From an uncultured Caulobacterales bacterium (GTDB lineage: Bacteria; Pseudomonadota; Alphaproteobacteria; Caulobacterales; Maricaulaceae), in assembly GCA_937924355.1 (NCBI GenBank), contig CALDSY010000011.1, forward strand, positions 1 to 45,345: 45,345 bases of DNA, read 5' to 3'. The translations under genes and the position numbers were made by a program. This document shows, one piece after another, positions 1 to 8,675 of this stretch (positions are counted from its first letter, which is position 1; each line of letters begins with the position of its first letter). Under the pieces are notes generated by a model, which made no database searches, had not been told where the DNA came from, and saw nothing but the letters and a program-made list of their open reading frames with translations.

Positions 1-9
1 GTCACCTAG

Positions 10-1323
10 TCTCGCGGCATCAAATATGGTTTGATCGGGGTGATTATCCACGAAATCGGGCACATCTACTTTCCAATGGTTGTCAACTCAGATGAACGTG
101 AGTGGACCTGGATGGATGAAGGGATCAACACATTCTTGGAATATATGGCGGAATATGAGTGGGAAGAAAACTTCCCTATCATCCGAAACCAACAAAATCC
201 TTTGGATGATATTACGCGGTATATGACCAGTTCCAACCAGGTTCCGATCATGACGCAATCGGACCAGATTTTGCAATTCGGCCCAAATGCCTATTCGAAA
301 CCAGCGGCCGCGCTGATCGTTTTACGGGAAACCGTTATGGGACGTGAACAGTTTGATTATGCATTCCGAGAATATTCGACGCGCTGGAAATTTAAGCGCC
401 CGACACCTGCCGATTTCTTCCGGACCATGGAAGATGCCTCTGCTGTTGATCTCGACTGGTTCTGGCAAGGATGGTTCTTCTCGACCGATCATGTGGACAT
501 TGCTCTGACGGATGTGCGGGAATATCAGATTTCAACCAAAGACCCGGAAATCGAAAAAGATATCGAGCGCCAAGACGATATTGCCCAACGTCCGGAAAAT
601 ATTACGCAAATCCGTAACCGCGAAGAGGGCCGCACGCCGCGCTTGCAAAGATTTGAGGACCTGACAGATTTCTACAACGAGAACGACAAGTTCACCGTCA
701 CCCCAAAAGATCGCTCCTCTTATGAGAGCCACCTCGAAGGTTTGACGGACCGCCAGAAAAAGGCATTTGAGCGGGCTTTAGAAGCCGGTCATTATCTGTA
801 TTTTGTAGATTTTGAAAATATTGGCGGGCTTATCTCGCCGCTACCCATCACATTGAATTTTGAAGATGGTGAAACGCAAGAAATAATGTTGCCCGCAGAA
901 CTTTGGCGGCGCAGCCCCAAGCAGGTCACAAAGCTGTTCGTTCTCGAAAAGCCCCTCTTATCGATTGATCTGGACGTTCATCATCAAACCGCGGACGCTG
1001 AATTCGCAAACAATTCCTTCCCGCAAAAAATGAGCAAGTCGCGACTGGAGCTTTATAAAAGCAATTACAAAGCTAAAAATATGATGGCGGAGATGATCGA
1101 AAAGGCCCGGGATGAGAAATCTGAAAACGAAGACAACGGAAAATCCGTCCCTCTAGATGCCAAAAATATTGAAGACAAACCCGCTGCTGAGAATGATAAT
1201 TCAAGCAATGAAGCCCAAGACGAAAAAGCTGTTGAGAAATCCGATCGTGACGCGAAGCCCGAAAACGACAACAGCTTTTACAGCAAAGCTCTAAGAAAAC
1301 TGATCGACAAATACGACCAATAA
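10..1323 (+). CDS. M1 family metallopeptidase, 3' part only
   Basis: Zinc aminopeptidase-like protein of the M1 (gluzincin) family. The HEIGH zinc motif lies at codons 49-63 of the window and is followed after exactly 18 residues by the third ligand Glu within WMDEG, the M1 spacing HExxH-x18-E. The catalytic signature sits at the very start of the readable frame, so several hundred N-terminal residues are missing: the TTG at 31 cannot be the true start, since it would place the zinc site at residue 7. An in-frame TAG lies at 7-9, but the residues just after it (SRGIKYG) still read like continuing peptidase sequence. The gene is therefore either cut by the window edge with an error there, or genuinely interrupted. 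The last ~90 residues are charged, rich in Glu, Lys, Asp and Asn, and probably disordered. The DUF6702-like gene follows after 2 bases. Confidence 0.85.
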   Translation, partial: SRGIKYGLIGVIIHEIGHIYFPMVVNSDEREWTWMDEGINTFLEYMAEYEWEENFPIIRNQQNPLDDITRYMTSSNQVPIMTQSDQILQFGPNAYSKPAAALIVLRETVMGREQFDYAFREYSTRWKFKRPTPADFFRTMEDASAVDLDWFWQGWFFSTDHVDIALTDVREYQISTKDPEIEKDIERQDDIAQRPENITQIRNREEGRTPRLQRFEDLTDFYNENDKFTVTPKDRSSYESHLEGLTDRQKKAFERALEAGHYLYFVDFENIGGLISPLPITLNFEDGETQEIMLPAELWRRSPKQVTKLFVLEKPLLSIDLDVHHQTADAEFANNSFPQKMSKSRLELYKSNYKAKNMMAEMIEKARDEKSENEDNGKSVPLDAKNIEDKPAAENDNSSNEAQDEKAVEKSDRDAKPENDNSFYSKALRKLIDKYDQ

Positions 1324-1325
1324 AG

Positions 1326-1832
1326 ATGAACCGCCGCGACGTCATATTCGGGTTTTCCGCGCTCCCTGTCCTGGGCTGGGCAACACCCGTGCTTGCACAC
1401 AGAGAACGCCTGACCACCACCGAAATCAAGTGGAACCAGGCCTTGCAAGCGGTTGAAATCATGCATGTTTTTCACACGCACCACACAGAAACAGCATTGA
1501 AAAAGCTTGGCGTCATTGTAGGCGGTGATTTGCAAATACTCGCTAATCAAGCCCGGCTGGCTGTTTATGCTGAAGAGAATTTTTCTCTGAAAAATCAGGA
1601 CGGTGTCGCCCTCCCCATTCAAACGATTGGGGCGGAAGCTGATGGAGAAAGTATCAATGTTTATCAGGAATGCCGCTTGCCGGAATCCCCGCCGGCTTTG
1701 ATGGTAAAGTGTTCATTTTTGCGCCCGGGCGTTGCCTCACAAATCAATGAGGTCCACCTTAATATCCACAACCGGATTTCTTCTATTCGCCTTTCAGGTC
1801 GGCAAACCCAAAAATTGCTTATTGCCAAATAG
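1326..1832 (+). CDS. DUF6702-like exported protein
   Basis: A 168-residue protein of unknown function that resembles the DUF6702 family. Residues 1-25 form an export signal with twin arginines at 3-4 (NRRDVIF), a hydrophobic stretch and an Ala-x-Ala type end (VLAH), so Tat export is possible; tat genes occur later in the window. The mature part starts with a beta strand typical of the family (TTEIKWN...VEIMHVFHTHHTETAL) and is probably a periplasmic beta-sandwich. The ATG lies 2 bases after the M1 peptidase stop, so the two are co-transcribed, and in my recollection such proteins do sit next to M1 peptidases. Family assignment is by pattern only. Confidence 0.6.
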   Translation: MNRRDVIFGFSALPVLGWATPVLAHRERLTTTEIKWNQALQAVEIMHVFHTHHTETALKKLGVIVGGDLQILANQARLAVYAEENFSLKNQDGVALPIQTIGAEADGESINVYQECRLPESPPALMVKCSFLRPGVASQINEVHLNIHNRISSIRLSGRQTQKLLIAK

Positions 1833-1856
1833 ACGTTTTGGCCTAATAGTCGCTTC

Positions 1857-2492
1857 ATGCTGACAGTACATCACTTAAATAATTCCCGCTCTCAACGTGT
1901 TCTCTGGCTTCTGGAGGAACTAGGCGCAGAGTATGAAATCCGCCGTTATGAACGTGACCCTAAAACCAATCGGGCCCCCATTGAGCTGAAAACAATTCAC
2001 CCGCTCGGCAAATCACCTGTGATTACGGACGGAGATAAAACCATCGCCGAGACCGGCGCGATCATTGAATATCTTTTGGAAAACTACGGGGGCGGTAAAT
2101 TCGTCCCTGAAAAAGACACTGAGGAATTCGACACGTACCGGCACTTTATGCATTATGCGGAAGGGTCCGCTATGTTTCCCTTTTTGTTAGCCATTTACAC
2201 AGCTTACCTGGGTGATGCGGCGGCGCCTTTAAATCCGATTATCATGGGGGAAATAAAGGCCCAACTCGACTATATGGAATACCGTCTTATTCGTAATGAT
2301 TACATTGCCGGCGATGAGCTGACTGGGGCTGATTTCATGGTGATTTTCCCGCTTGAAGCCGCAAAGGCCCGCGGACGCCTGCTCGGATATGATGCCTGCC
2401 TTGATTACGTGAACAAAATCCACCAGCGCCCCGCCTATCTAGCGGCCCTGCAAAAAGGCGGCGATTACGCCTTTGGCCCGGATGCTAGCTAG
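1857..2492 (+). CDS. glutathione S-transferase family protein
   Basis: A cytosolic GST of 211 residues, the normal length. The N-terminal thioredoxin-like domain (about 1-80) shows Ser10 in the catalytic position, the cis-Pro loop KSPVI (Pro54) and the glutathione-binding pair Glu65-Thr66. The all-alpha C-terminal domain carries the usual GADFM N-capping region near residue 160. It is expected to conjugate or reduce electrophiles with glutathione; the substrate cannot be told from sequence. It is the first of a GST-VOC-GST run, which suggests a small glutathione-dependent detoxification cluster. Confidence 0.9.
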   Translation: MLTVHHLNNSRSQRVLWLLEELGAEYEIRRYERDPKTNRAPIELKTIHPLGKSPVITDGDKTIAETGAIIEYLLENYGGGKFVPEKDTEEFDTYRHFMHYAEGSAMFPFLLAIYTAYLGDAAAPLNPIIMGEIKAQLDYMEYRLIRNDYIAGDELTGADFMVIFPLEAAKARGRLLGYDACLDYVNKIHQRPAYLAALQKGGDYAFGPDAS

Positions 2493-2501
2493 CGCATCAC
2501 G

Positions 2502-2921
2502 ATGAGCGCCCTCGCCTTCCACCTCGCCGCTCCAATCCGCGACAAAGAGGAAACCCGGCTGTTCTACAGAGATTTACTCGGCTGCGAAGTCGGCCGCGAA
2601 GCAGACACATGGATAGATTTCGACTTCTTTGGCCATCAGCTATCGTTTCACGTCAAACCGGATGAGTTAAACCCGCCGCGCTCGAACGATGTCGACGGCA
2701 AGGACGTGCCGGTTCGTCATTTTGGCGCCATTTTAGAATGGGATAGCTGGCACAATCTGTCCAACACGCTGCAAGATAGTGGGATGGACTTCATTATCGA
2801 TCCCTATATCCGCTTCAAAGGCGAAACAGGCGAACAAGCGACCATGTTTTTCCTCGATCCTTCGGGCAACGCCCTGGAATTCAAAGCTTTCAAAGACCCG
2901 TCCCAAATATTTGCGAGGTAA
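2502..2921 (+). CDS. VOC (glyoxalase/bleomycin-resistance fold) family protein
   Basis: A 139-residue single-unit VOC protein made of two beta-alpha-beta-beta-beta modules. Visible hallmarks are the N-terminal FHLAAPI strand with His7 as likely metal ligand, the [13 protein letters not shown] helix-strand unit (21-33), GHQLSFH (44-50), and the C-terminal [12 protein letters not shown] strand with the conserved Glu126. Members include glyoxalases, dioxygenases and fosfomycin thiol transferases; this one looks like a small glyoxalase-like enzyme of unknown substrate. It lies 9 bases after the first GST and 1 base before the second, so a glutathione adduct is a reasonable guess, though only a guess. 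Confidence 0.85.
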   Translation: MSALAFHLAAPIRDKEETRLFYRDLLGCEVGREADTWIDFDFFGHQLSFHVKPDELNPPRSNDVDGKDVPVRHFGAILEWDSWHNLSNTLQDSGMDFIIDPYIRFKGETGEQATMFFLDPSGNALEFKAFKDPSQIFAR

Positions 2922-2922
2922 T

Positions 2923-3555
2923 ATGCTCACCTTTTACGATTATCAGGCCGCACCCAGCCCGCGACGAGCCCGAATTTTCTTGGCCGAAAAAGGGGTGGAG
3001 TATGATTGCAAGCAAGTGGACCTGCGCGCAGGTGAACAGCTTGGCGAAGCATTTAAAGCCATAAATCCACGTTGTGCTGTTCCAGCTCTCGTGACAGAGG
3101 ACGGTCAAGTCATTGCCGAAAACGTCGCAATTGCCGCCTATCTGGAGGACCGTTTTCCTGAACCTCCACTTCTGGGTCGCGGCGGCGCCGAAAAAGCCCG
3201 CATCAGCGAATGGAACTGGCGCGGCGAAGCTGAAGGCCTCATGGCTGTTGCCGAAATTCTGCGCAATACGTCACCGCACATGAAGGGGCGCGCCATGACC
3301 GGGCCGCGCAATATGGACCAGATACCAGAGCTCGCTGAACGCGGGCGCGCGCGGCTAGGGTATTTCTTCGAAGATCTAAACAAACAACTCGAAAATAATG
3401 GGTTTGTGGCCGGCGATTCCTACTCAATTGCGGATATTACGGCCCTAGTCTGCGTGGATTTCTCTGGCTGGGTCAAATCATCCCCCAAAGAAGACCTCAC
3501 CGCCCTGCACGCGTGGCATAAACGCGTCTCCGACCGTCCTTCCTCCAAGGCTTGA
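2923..3555 (+). CDS. glutathione S-transferase family protein
   Basis: A second GST of 210 residues. The open frame extends upstream over the VOC gene, but ATG 2923 is chosen because it lies one base after the VOC stop and the protein then begins with the canonical first GST strand (MLTFYDYQAAPSPRRARI). Ser12 is the likely catalytic residue, AVPAL (Pro54) is the cis-Pro loop, and Glu66-Asn67 takes the place of the common Glu-Ser pair. The C-terminal helical domain contains GDSYSIADI. It shares little sequence with the GST at 1857, so this is not a recent tandem duplication. Its stop codon lies inside the palindrome at 3553-3566. Confidence 0.9.
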   Translation: MLTFYDYQAAPSPRRARIFLAEKGVEYDCKQVDLRAGEQLGEAFKAINPRCAVPALVTEDGQVIAENVAIAAYLEDRFPEPPLLGRGGAEKARISEWNWRGEAEGLMAVAEILRNTSPHMKGRAMTGPRNMDQIPELAERGRARLGYFFEDLNKQLENNGFVAGDSYSIADITALVCVDFSGWVKSSPKEDLTALHAWHKRVSDRPSSKA

Positions 3556-3566
3556 CAGCGCTGTCA
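3553..3566. promoter_or_regulatory. 14-base perfect palindrome upstream of pckA, LacI-type operator candidate
   Basis: TGACAGCGCTGTCA is a perfect palindrome with the central CG seen in many LacI-family operators. It overlaps the GST stop codon and lies about 140 bases before the pckA start. A consensus -35 hexamer TTGACA (3552-3557) is embedded in it, but I found no convincing -10 at the proper distance. In rhizobia pckA is controlled by the LacI-family regulator PckR, so the position is suggestive. No regulator gene is in the window. Confidence 0.45.
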
Positions 3567-3703
3567 TGCTAAATGTCTGAATTTATTACATATTTTTTAG
3601 GCATTTTTTGATATGGGTCCTAGCAATAAGACGAGATTCTGTTAGGTCCCAGCGCGAACCCGCTCGGGTTATGACAGACGAGGGAATGGAAAAGGAATCC
3701 ACC

Positions 3704-5293
3704 ATGACGAACCCAACCGGACGGGCCCTTGGGGTACCCGGCTTTTCAGGCAATTATGACATAGAGTGGAATTGGAGCCCGGCTCGCTTCTACGAAGCCG
3801 CCGTACAGAACGAAGGCGCAGAAATTGCCAAAGGCGGCGCTCTCGTCGTTAAGACAGGCAAACACACTGGCCGCTCAGCCCTAGACAAATTTGTTGTCCG
3901 CGATGATGTTACCGAGAACGATGTCTGGTGGGAAGCGACCGACCACATCTCGCCCGAGCAGTTTGATGCCTTGCGCACGGATTTTGAAGCCCACATGAAA
4001 GACCTCAAGCTTTACGGTCAGGATACATTCGGCGGCGCAGATCCAGAACACCGTCTACCGGTTCAAATCATTACTGAATATGCTTGGCACGGGTTATTTG
4101 TGCACCACTTGCTCCGCCAGCCGGAGGCCGATGAGCTAAAGTCTTACAAGCCTGAATATACAATTATCAACCTGCCAAGTTTTCGCGCCAATCCCGCAAA
4201 ACACGGCGTCCGGTCTGAAACGGTTATCGCCGTCAACATGAAAGACAAAATTGTCCTGATAGGCGGAACGTCCTATGCGGGGGAAACAAAGAAATCTGTC
4301 TTCTCTATCATGAATTATCTGCTGCCAGAGAAACGGGTAATGCCCATGCACTGCTCCGTGAATGTGGACGACAATGACAATGGCGCAATCTTCTTTGGAC
4401 TTTCCGGTACTGGAAAAACGACACTGTCTGCCAACCCTGATCGGACGCTTGTCGGCGATGACGAACATGGTTGGTCAGAAAACGGCTTGTTTAATTTCGA
4501 AGGCGGCTGCTACGCTAAAATGATCCGCCTGACTGCCGACTCTGAGCCAGAAATATTCGCAACAACAAGTATGTGGGGCACGGTTTTGGAAAACGTGGTT
4601 ATGGACCCTGTCACGCGTGAGTTGGACTTTGATGACGCCACTTTAGCTGAGAACAGCCGCGGCGCTTATGATCTGACGGCCATCCCGAACGCCAGCCCGA
4701 CGGGCCGCTGCGGACAACCGAAAAACCTGATTATGCTGACCGCAGACGCCTTTGGAGTCATGCCGCCAATTGCGCGCTTAACCCCGCAGCAGGCTATGTA
4801 TCACTTCTTGTCCGGCTATACCGCCAAGGTCGCCGGAACCGAGAAAGGCGTTACAGAGCCGACAGCCACATTCTCAGCCTGCTTTGGCGCGCCGTTTATG
4901 CCGAGACACCCGGTTATCTACGGAGAGCTTCTGCGCGACCTTATCGCCGAGCACGACGTAAAATGCTGGATAGTCAACACAGGCTGGACCGCAGGTCCAT
5001 ATGGTACAGGTTACCGCATGCCGATCAAAGCCACACGGACAATGCTCAATGCCGCGCTTAACGGCGAGCTTAACGGCGCGGAATACCGCCGCGATCCTAA
5101 TTTCGGTTTTGATGTGCCGGTCGCCATTGAGGGCGTTGATTCAGCTTTGCTAAATCCACGCGGCACATGGTCAGACCCGTCCAACTATGACGCGCAAGCT
5201 CAGAAACTTGTCAGCATGTTTATCGAGAACTTTGCCAAGTTTGAAGCGCAGGTCACGGACGACGTTAAAGCTGCTGCCCCTGCAGCCGCTTAG
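3704..5293 (+). CDS. pckA: phosphoenolpyruvate carboxykinase (ATP)
   Basis: Converts oxaloacetate and ATP to phosphoenolpyruvate, CO2 and ADP, the first committed step of gluconeogenesis; cytosolic. The 529 residues match the ATP-type family (about 530-540). The P-loop [10 protein letters not shown] begins near residue 232. It is followed by the GDDEHGW kinase-2 region, the adenine/substrate segment [19 protein letters not shown] and the conserved [14 protein letters not shown] 3704 is preferred over upstream in-frame ATGs at 3671 and 3686 because AAGGA lies 7 bases before it and family similarity starts there. A HAD phosphatase gene follows after one base. A palindromic operator candidate lies upstream at 3553-3566. 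Confidence 0.97.
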   Translation: MTNPTGRALGVPGFSGNYDIEWNWSPARFYEAAVQNEGAEIAKGGALVVKTGKHTGRSALDKFVVRDDVTENDVWWEATDHISPEQFDALRTDFEAHMKDLKLYGQDTFGGADPEHRLPVQIITEYAWHGLFVHHLLRQPEADELKSYKPEYTIINLPSFRANPAKHGVRSETVIAVNMKDKIVLIGGTSYAGETKKSVFSIMNYLLPEKRVMPMHCSVNVDDNDNGAIFFGLSGTGKTTLSANPDRTLVGDDEHGWSENGLFNFEGGCYAKMIRLTADSEPEIFATTSMWGTVLENVVMDPVTRELDFDDATLAENSRGAYDLTAIPNASPTGRCGQPKNLIMLTADAFGVMPPIARLTPQQAMYHFLSGYTAKVAGTEKGVTEPTATFSACFGAPFMPRHPVIYGELLRDLIAEHDVKCWIVNTGWTAGPYGTGYRMPIKATRTMLNAALNGELNGAEYRRDPNFGFDVPVAIEGVDSALLNPRGTWSDPSNYDAQAQKLVSMFIENFAKFEAQVTDDVKAAAPAAA

Positions 5294-5294
5294 T

Positions 5295-5891
5295 TTGACG
5301 CCGAAAGTCATCTTATTTGATCTGGGCGGCGTTGTCGTCCGCTGGGTCGGCATCCAAGCCCTGTCAGATCTGACAGGGCTTTCTACCTTGCAGGTCAGTG
5401 AGAGATTTAAGCAGTCTGAAATCGGTAATCGATTTGAGCGCGGTCATTGTTCCAATGAAGATTTTATTGCCGAGTTTCGAAATTTATTTGACCTGACAGG
5501 TTCGGACGCGGAGCTTATCAAGCTCTGGAACGGCTGGGTTCAAGATCCTTATGATGGAATTGTCGAGACAATCAAAAATTTGAAAACACGATACCGTGTG
5601 GCTTGTCTCTCCAATACGAATGATCTGCATTGGGAACATTTGAAAGCCTATCTGGACTTGGACGCATTATTTGATCGACCTTACGCCTCGCACAAGATTC
5701 ACCGCGCGAAACCGGACCCTGACTGTTTTGAATTTGTTATTCGGGAGCTGAACGTAAAACCGGAAGAGATAATTTTCCTCGATGACAGCCAGGCCAATAT
5801 TGATGCCGCCCTGAACATCGGCATGCAGGCCCATAAAGTTGATCCGACTTTCGGCGCCGTTCCGACCCTTAAATCACTTGGCCTAGTTTAG
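5295..5891 (+). CDS. HAD-IA family hydrolase, YihX-like
   Basis: Haloacid dehalogenase superfamily phosphatase of 198 residues, closely patterned on E. coli YihX (alpha-D-glucose-1-phosphate phosphatase). Motif I is ILFDLGGVV near the N-terminus with the nucleophilic Asp. Motif II is CLSNTNDLH with Ser. Motif III Lys is in HRAKPDPDCF, and motif IV is IIFLDDSQANIDAA. TTG 5295 is chosen because it is one base after the pckA stop and gives the normal distance to motif I; the ATG at 5187 would overlap pckA by more than 100 bases and add unrelated sequence. Translational coupling to pckA and a role in sugar-phosphate turnover during gluconeogenesis are inferences. Confidence 0.85.
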   Translation: MTPKVILFDLGGVVVRWVGIQALSDLTGLSTLQVSERFKQSEIGNRFERGHCSNEDFIAEFRNLFDLTGSDAELIKLWNGWVQDPYDGIVETIKNLKTRYRVACLSNTNDLHWEHLKAYLDLDALFDRPYASHKIHRAKPDPDCFEFVIRELNVKPEEIIFLDDSQANIDAALNIGMQAHKVDPTFGAVPTLKSLGLV

Positions 5892-5899
5892 AGCCGCAT

Positions 5900-6526
5900 C
5901 TAGACTTCTTCAAATTCCCAATTTTCATCGGCTAAGAGAAGCCGAGCATTGACGATACCAAAATGCGCGCCCTGAAGCGTGAGTTTACCCGCTTCGATGG
6001 CGTCTGTCACAAATGGGTAGGTCATAAGATTGCGCATGGATTGACGAATGCCCTCCAGCTCCATCTTGAACTGCAAGTCGTCTGCATGAGGATTGTCCGC
6101 AACCAACTTGTTCTTTGCCTCATTGAGAATAGATACCCAGCTCCCGACAAATCCGGCATTGTCTGTGTCCCCCATGCCGGCCAAGCAGCCAGCAATGCCG
6201 CCGCAGCTTTCGTGCCCTAGGATAACAATAACATCGACTTCTAGAACTGTGACCGCATATTCAATGGCTGCTAAAGTGCCGTGAAAGGCCTCATCGTTCC
6301 CCGCAGGCGGCACGATATTGGCCACATTCCGAGCTACGAACATTTCTCCGGGATAGGCATCGAAAATATCGGTCGGGTCAACCCGGCTATCCGCGCAGGC
6401 GATTAACATAATGTCAGGATTTTGTCCGTGGGTTCCGAGCTTTTCGTACAAGGCTTTCTGGTCGACATAGTCGCCCTTTTTGAAAGAATTATAGCCATCA
6501 ACCAGACGTTTACGCCACACAGACAT
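5900..6526 (-). CDS. beta-class carbonic anhydrase
   Basis: Interconverts CO2 and bicarbonate in the cytosol. All beta-class residues are present in 208 residues: zinc ligands Cys44, His105 and Cys108 (HESCGG) and the Asp46-Arg48 catalytic dyad in CADSRVDP. The C-terminal part carries GAHFGIVNARL, typical of proteobacterial enzymes. The start is well supported by AAGGAG six bases before the ATG. It converges on the HAD gene with 8 bases between stops. A gamma-class homologue is encoded at 42.5 kb. Bicarbonate supply for carboxylating enzymes is the usual role. Confidence 0.95.
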   Translation of the reverse strand: MSVWRKRLVDGYNSFKKGDYVDQKALYEKLGTHGQNPDIMLIACADSRVDPTDIFDAYPGEMFVARNVANIVPPAGNDEAFHGTLAAIEYAVTVLEVDVIVILGHESCGGIAGCLAGMGDTDNAGFVGSWVSILNEAKNKLVADNPHADDLQFKMELEGIRQSMRNLMTYPFVTDAIEAGKLTLQGAHFGIVNARLLLADENWEFEEV

Positions 6527-6602
6527 AGTCGCTCCTTACATTTCGCGGCCTGCTATACCAAAATACCAAGCAATACCATAGAAAATAGGCAACTTAACTT
6601 CC

Positions 6603-6630
6603 TTGACCTGCGGCAAGCGATAGGTATGTT
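6603..6630 (+). promoter_or_regulatory. predicted sigma70-type promoter of the helicase gene
   Basis: TTGACC (6603-6608) and TATGTT (6625-6630) are separated by 16 bases and lie just upstream of the DEAD-box helicase. A transcript from here would start near 6637, giving a leader of about 35 bases to TTG 6672. Predicted by eye only. Confidence 0.4.
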
Positions 6631-6671
6631 GCGCGCGCAGTTGGACATTGATTGTCACAGAAAAATATATT

Positions 6672-8237
6672 TTGAGCTCTAAAACAAAAACATCCAAAAA
6701 AGCCAAAACAGGAGATAAACCTGACGAGGTTCAGGTCACGTTTGCTGAACTTGGACTTGAACCCAAAATCCAGAAAGCTCTGGATGATATGGGCTATGTG
6801 AAACCTACGCCCATTCAGGCTGGCGCAATTCCGTCGGCACTCCAGGGTAAAGACGTTTTAGGGATTGCTCAGACCGGCACAGGCAAAACGGCCGCCTTTA
6901 CCCTGCCGACCATGCATAAGCTGGCAAAAGGACGCGCCCGGGCGCGCATGCCGCGATGTTTGATTATTTGCCCAACCCGGGAACTGGCCGCGCAAGTGGC
7001 AGAAAACGTAGAGCTCTACGGAAAATACCTCAAACTGAGTATGGCTCTGTTAATTGGCGGTGTCTCTTTCGCCGAGCAAGACATGAAGCTCCAGCGCGGC
7101 GTAGACATCCTGATTGCGACGCCGGGACGGTTGCTGGATCAATTTGATCGCGGCAAAGTCCTGCTCCAAGGGGTACAGACACTGATTGTGGACGAAGCTG
7201 ACCGAATGATGGATATGGGCTTTATCCCGGACATTGAGAAGGTTTTCAAACTCACACCCTTTACCCGGCAGGTTTTGTTTTTCTCGGCAACCATGCCTAA
7301 TGAGATCAAGCGACTGGTCGACCAATTCCTGCACCAACCAGTGACAGTGGAAGTTGCCCGCGAGAATACAACGGCCAAAACCGTTACACAAAAAATCGTC
7401 CGTATTCCGACCTCCGATGCCAAGCAAAAGCGGGCAGCCCTACGTTGGTGTATCGAGAATAACAAAGTTAAAAACGGAATCGTTTTCTGCAATCGCAAAA
7501 AAGATGTCGATATTGTCGCGAAGTCTCTGACGGTCCATGGCCACAGCGCCGCGCCTATTCATGGTGATCTTGATCAGTCCCTTCGGACAAAGACTTTGGC
7601 CGATTTCAAGGACGGTGATCTGAAACTTCTTGTGGCCAGTGACGTAGCGGCGCGAGGATTGGACATTCCGGATGTGTCTCACGTATTTAATTACGATGTG
7701 CCGCATCACTCTGAGGACTATGTTCATCGTATTGGACGCACGGGACGCGCCGGACGCAAAGGCGATGCCATCATGCTCGTCACGCGGCTCGACGATAAGT
7801 CTTATAAAAATGTCCTGAAGTTCATCAAAGTCGACGCAATCGAAGAATTTGAAATTCCCGGAATTGAGGATTTCCCGACTGAGCGCGGACGGCGCATAAA
7901 AGACGATAAGAAAGGTGGCCGCTCTCGGTCACGCGGTCGCTCTGACGACAAAAAGGCGCCCAGAAAATCTGGTGACAAAAGAAAGTCTGAAGATCAAAGA
8001 AATTCTGACGAGAAAAAGCCCGCTCGGTCCAAGTCCGAAAAAGAAGCGCCCAAGGCTCGGACTAAGGATAAATCCAAAGAGAAGCCCAATGATCGGTCGA
8101 AGGATCGGTCCAGGGATCAATCCAAGGATAGGCAAAGAGAAAAGTCTAATTCCAAGAGATCAAAAGATAAGGCCGCAGATAACGTGAACGGCTTTGGCGA
8201 GAACGTCCCGGCGTTTTTCAACACAGGAATGTCTTAG
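6672..8237 (+). CDS. rhlE: DEAD-box ATP-dependent RNA helicase, RhlE-like
   Basis: ATP-dependent RNA unwinding in the cytosol, usually in ribosome assembly or RNA decay at low temperature. Motifs in order: FAELGL plus the Q motif PTPIQ, motif I AQTGTGKT, Ia PTRELA, II DEAD, III SAT, then the second RecA domain with ARGLDIPDVSHVFNYDVP and motif VI HRIGRTGRAGRKG. The last ~120 residues are a low-complexity Lys/Arg/Asp/Ser tail with repeated KDRS-like units, probably a disordered RNA-binding extension. The start is uncertain: in-frame TTG codons at 6648 and 6672 are both possible and no clear Shine-Dalgarno is seen. 6672 fits the predicted promoter better. Its stop is 2 bases from that of the convergent HPt gene. 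Confidence 0.93.
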   Translation: MSSKTKTSKKAKTGDKPDEVQVTFAELGLEPKIQKALDDMGYVKPTPIQAGAIPSALQGKDVLGIAQTGTGKTAAFTLPTMHKLAKGRARARMPRCLIICPTRELAAQVAENVELYGKYLKLSMALLIGGVSFAEQDMKLQRGVDILIATPGRLLDQFDRGKVLLQGVQTLIVDEADRMMDMGFIPDIEKVFKLTPFTRQVLFFSATMPNEIKRLVDQFLHQPVTVEVARENTTAKTVTQKIVRIPTSDAKQKRAALRWCIENNKVKNGIVFCNRKKDVDIVAKSLTVHGHSAAPIHGDLDQSLRTKTLADFKDGDLKLLVASDVAARGLDIPDVSHVFNYDVPHHSEDYVHRIGRTGRAGRKGDAIMLVTRLDDKSYKNVLKFIKVDAIEEFEIPGIEDFPTERGRRIKDDKKGGRSRSRGRSDDKKAPRKSGDKRKSEDQRNSDEKKPARSKSEKEAPKARTKDKSKEKPNDRSKDRSRDQSKDRQREKSNSKRSKDKAADNVNGFGENVPAFFNTGMS

Positions 8238-8239
8238 CT

Positions 8240-8608
8240 TCAATCGCTTCGCATATTCTGAATAGTCTGCCGATATTCCCAACGACTGATTTCGACCAAA
8301 ATTTGCCCGATCGCGCCTTCGATCTTCTCGATCATGACCTCCCGGGCACCGGGGCGTTTGCCCTCCCCAACTAGCGCCTCGGCCTTTTCGCATTCATCTG
8401 CTAAACCAACAGCACCTATGGCTCTGGCCGTCCCCTTTAGGGAATGCGCCATCATGCTCCAACTGTCGTCGTCCAGATCGGCCCGCAATTGCGGCGACCA
8501 TAGATCTACTTGGTTTTTGAAAAGACCAAAAACTTCCGCCGTTAATGCCGGATCATCCCCGACATAACGTCGTAAATGATCAAAATCGATATGAGACTCG
8601 CTTTCCAT
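8240..8608 (-). CDS. HPt domain histidine phosphotransfer protein
   Basis: A 122-residue stand-alone HPt domain: a helical bundle that carries phosphoryl groups between hybrid kinases and response regulators. The phosphoacceptor is His55 in the signature AHSLKGTARAIGA, and a second helix with LADECEKAEAL follows. No kinase domain or receiver is attached and no two-component partner lies nearby, so it is an orphan phosphorelay protein whose partners cannot be named. It is divergent from the CPBP protease gene with 67 bases between starts. Confidence 0.85.
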   Translation of the reverse strand: MESESHIDFDHLRRYVGDDPALTAEVFGLFKNQVDLWSPQLRADLDDDSWSMMAHSLKGTARAIGAVGLADECEKAEALVGEGKRPGAREVMIEKIEGAIGQILVEISRWEYRQTIQNMRSD

Positions 8609-8675
8609 TAGGAGAAAGTTAGGAACCCCGCCTGCATTTGTCTATAAGAAGAACGAATCTATTTTCGGGGTCGAC

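Noticed and set aside
1073-1462. 129-codon open frame on the minus strand across the end of the M1 gene and the start of the next gene
   Set aside because: It is antisense to two well-supported coding regions, its composition is Cys/Arg rich with no family pattern, and no start signal is seen.
6555-6577. Three ATACC units at 10- and 8-base spacing upstream of the beta-carbonic anhydrase
   Set aside because: Short, AT-rich and irregularly spaced; not enough to call a regulator site.
7050-7498. Two long minus-strand frames (125 and 119 codons) inside the helicase gene
   Set aside because: They overlap conserved helicase motifs and show no recognisable protein pattern.
7900-8200. Repetitive sequence at the 3' end of the helicase gene, considered as a repeat array
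   Set aside because: The units are imperfect and remain in frame as a Lys/Arg/Asp/Ser tail, a common low-complexity extension of RhlE proteins.
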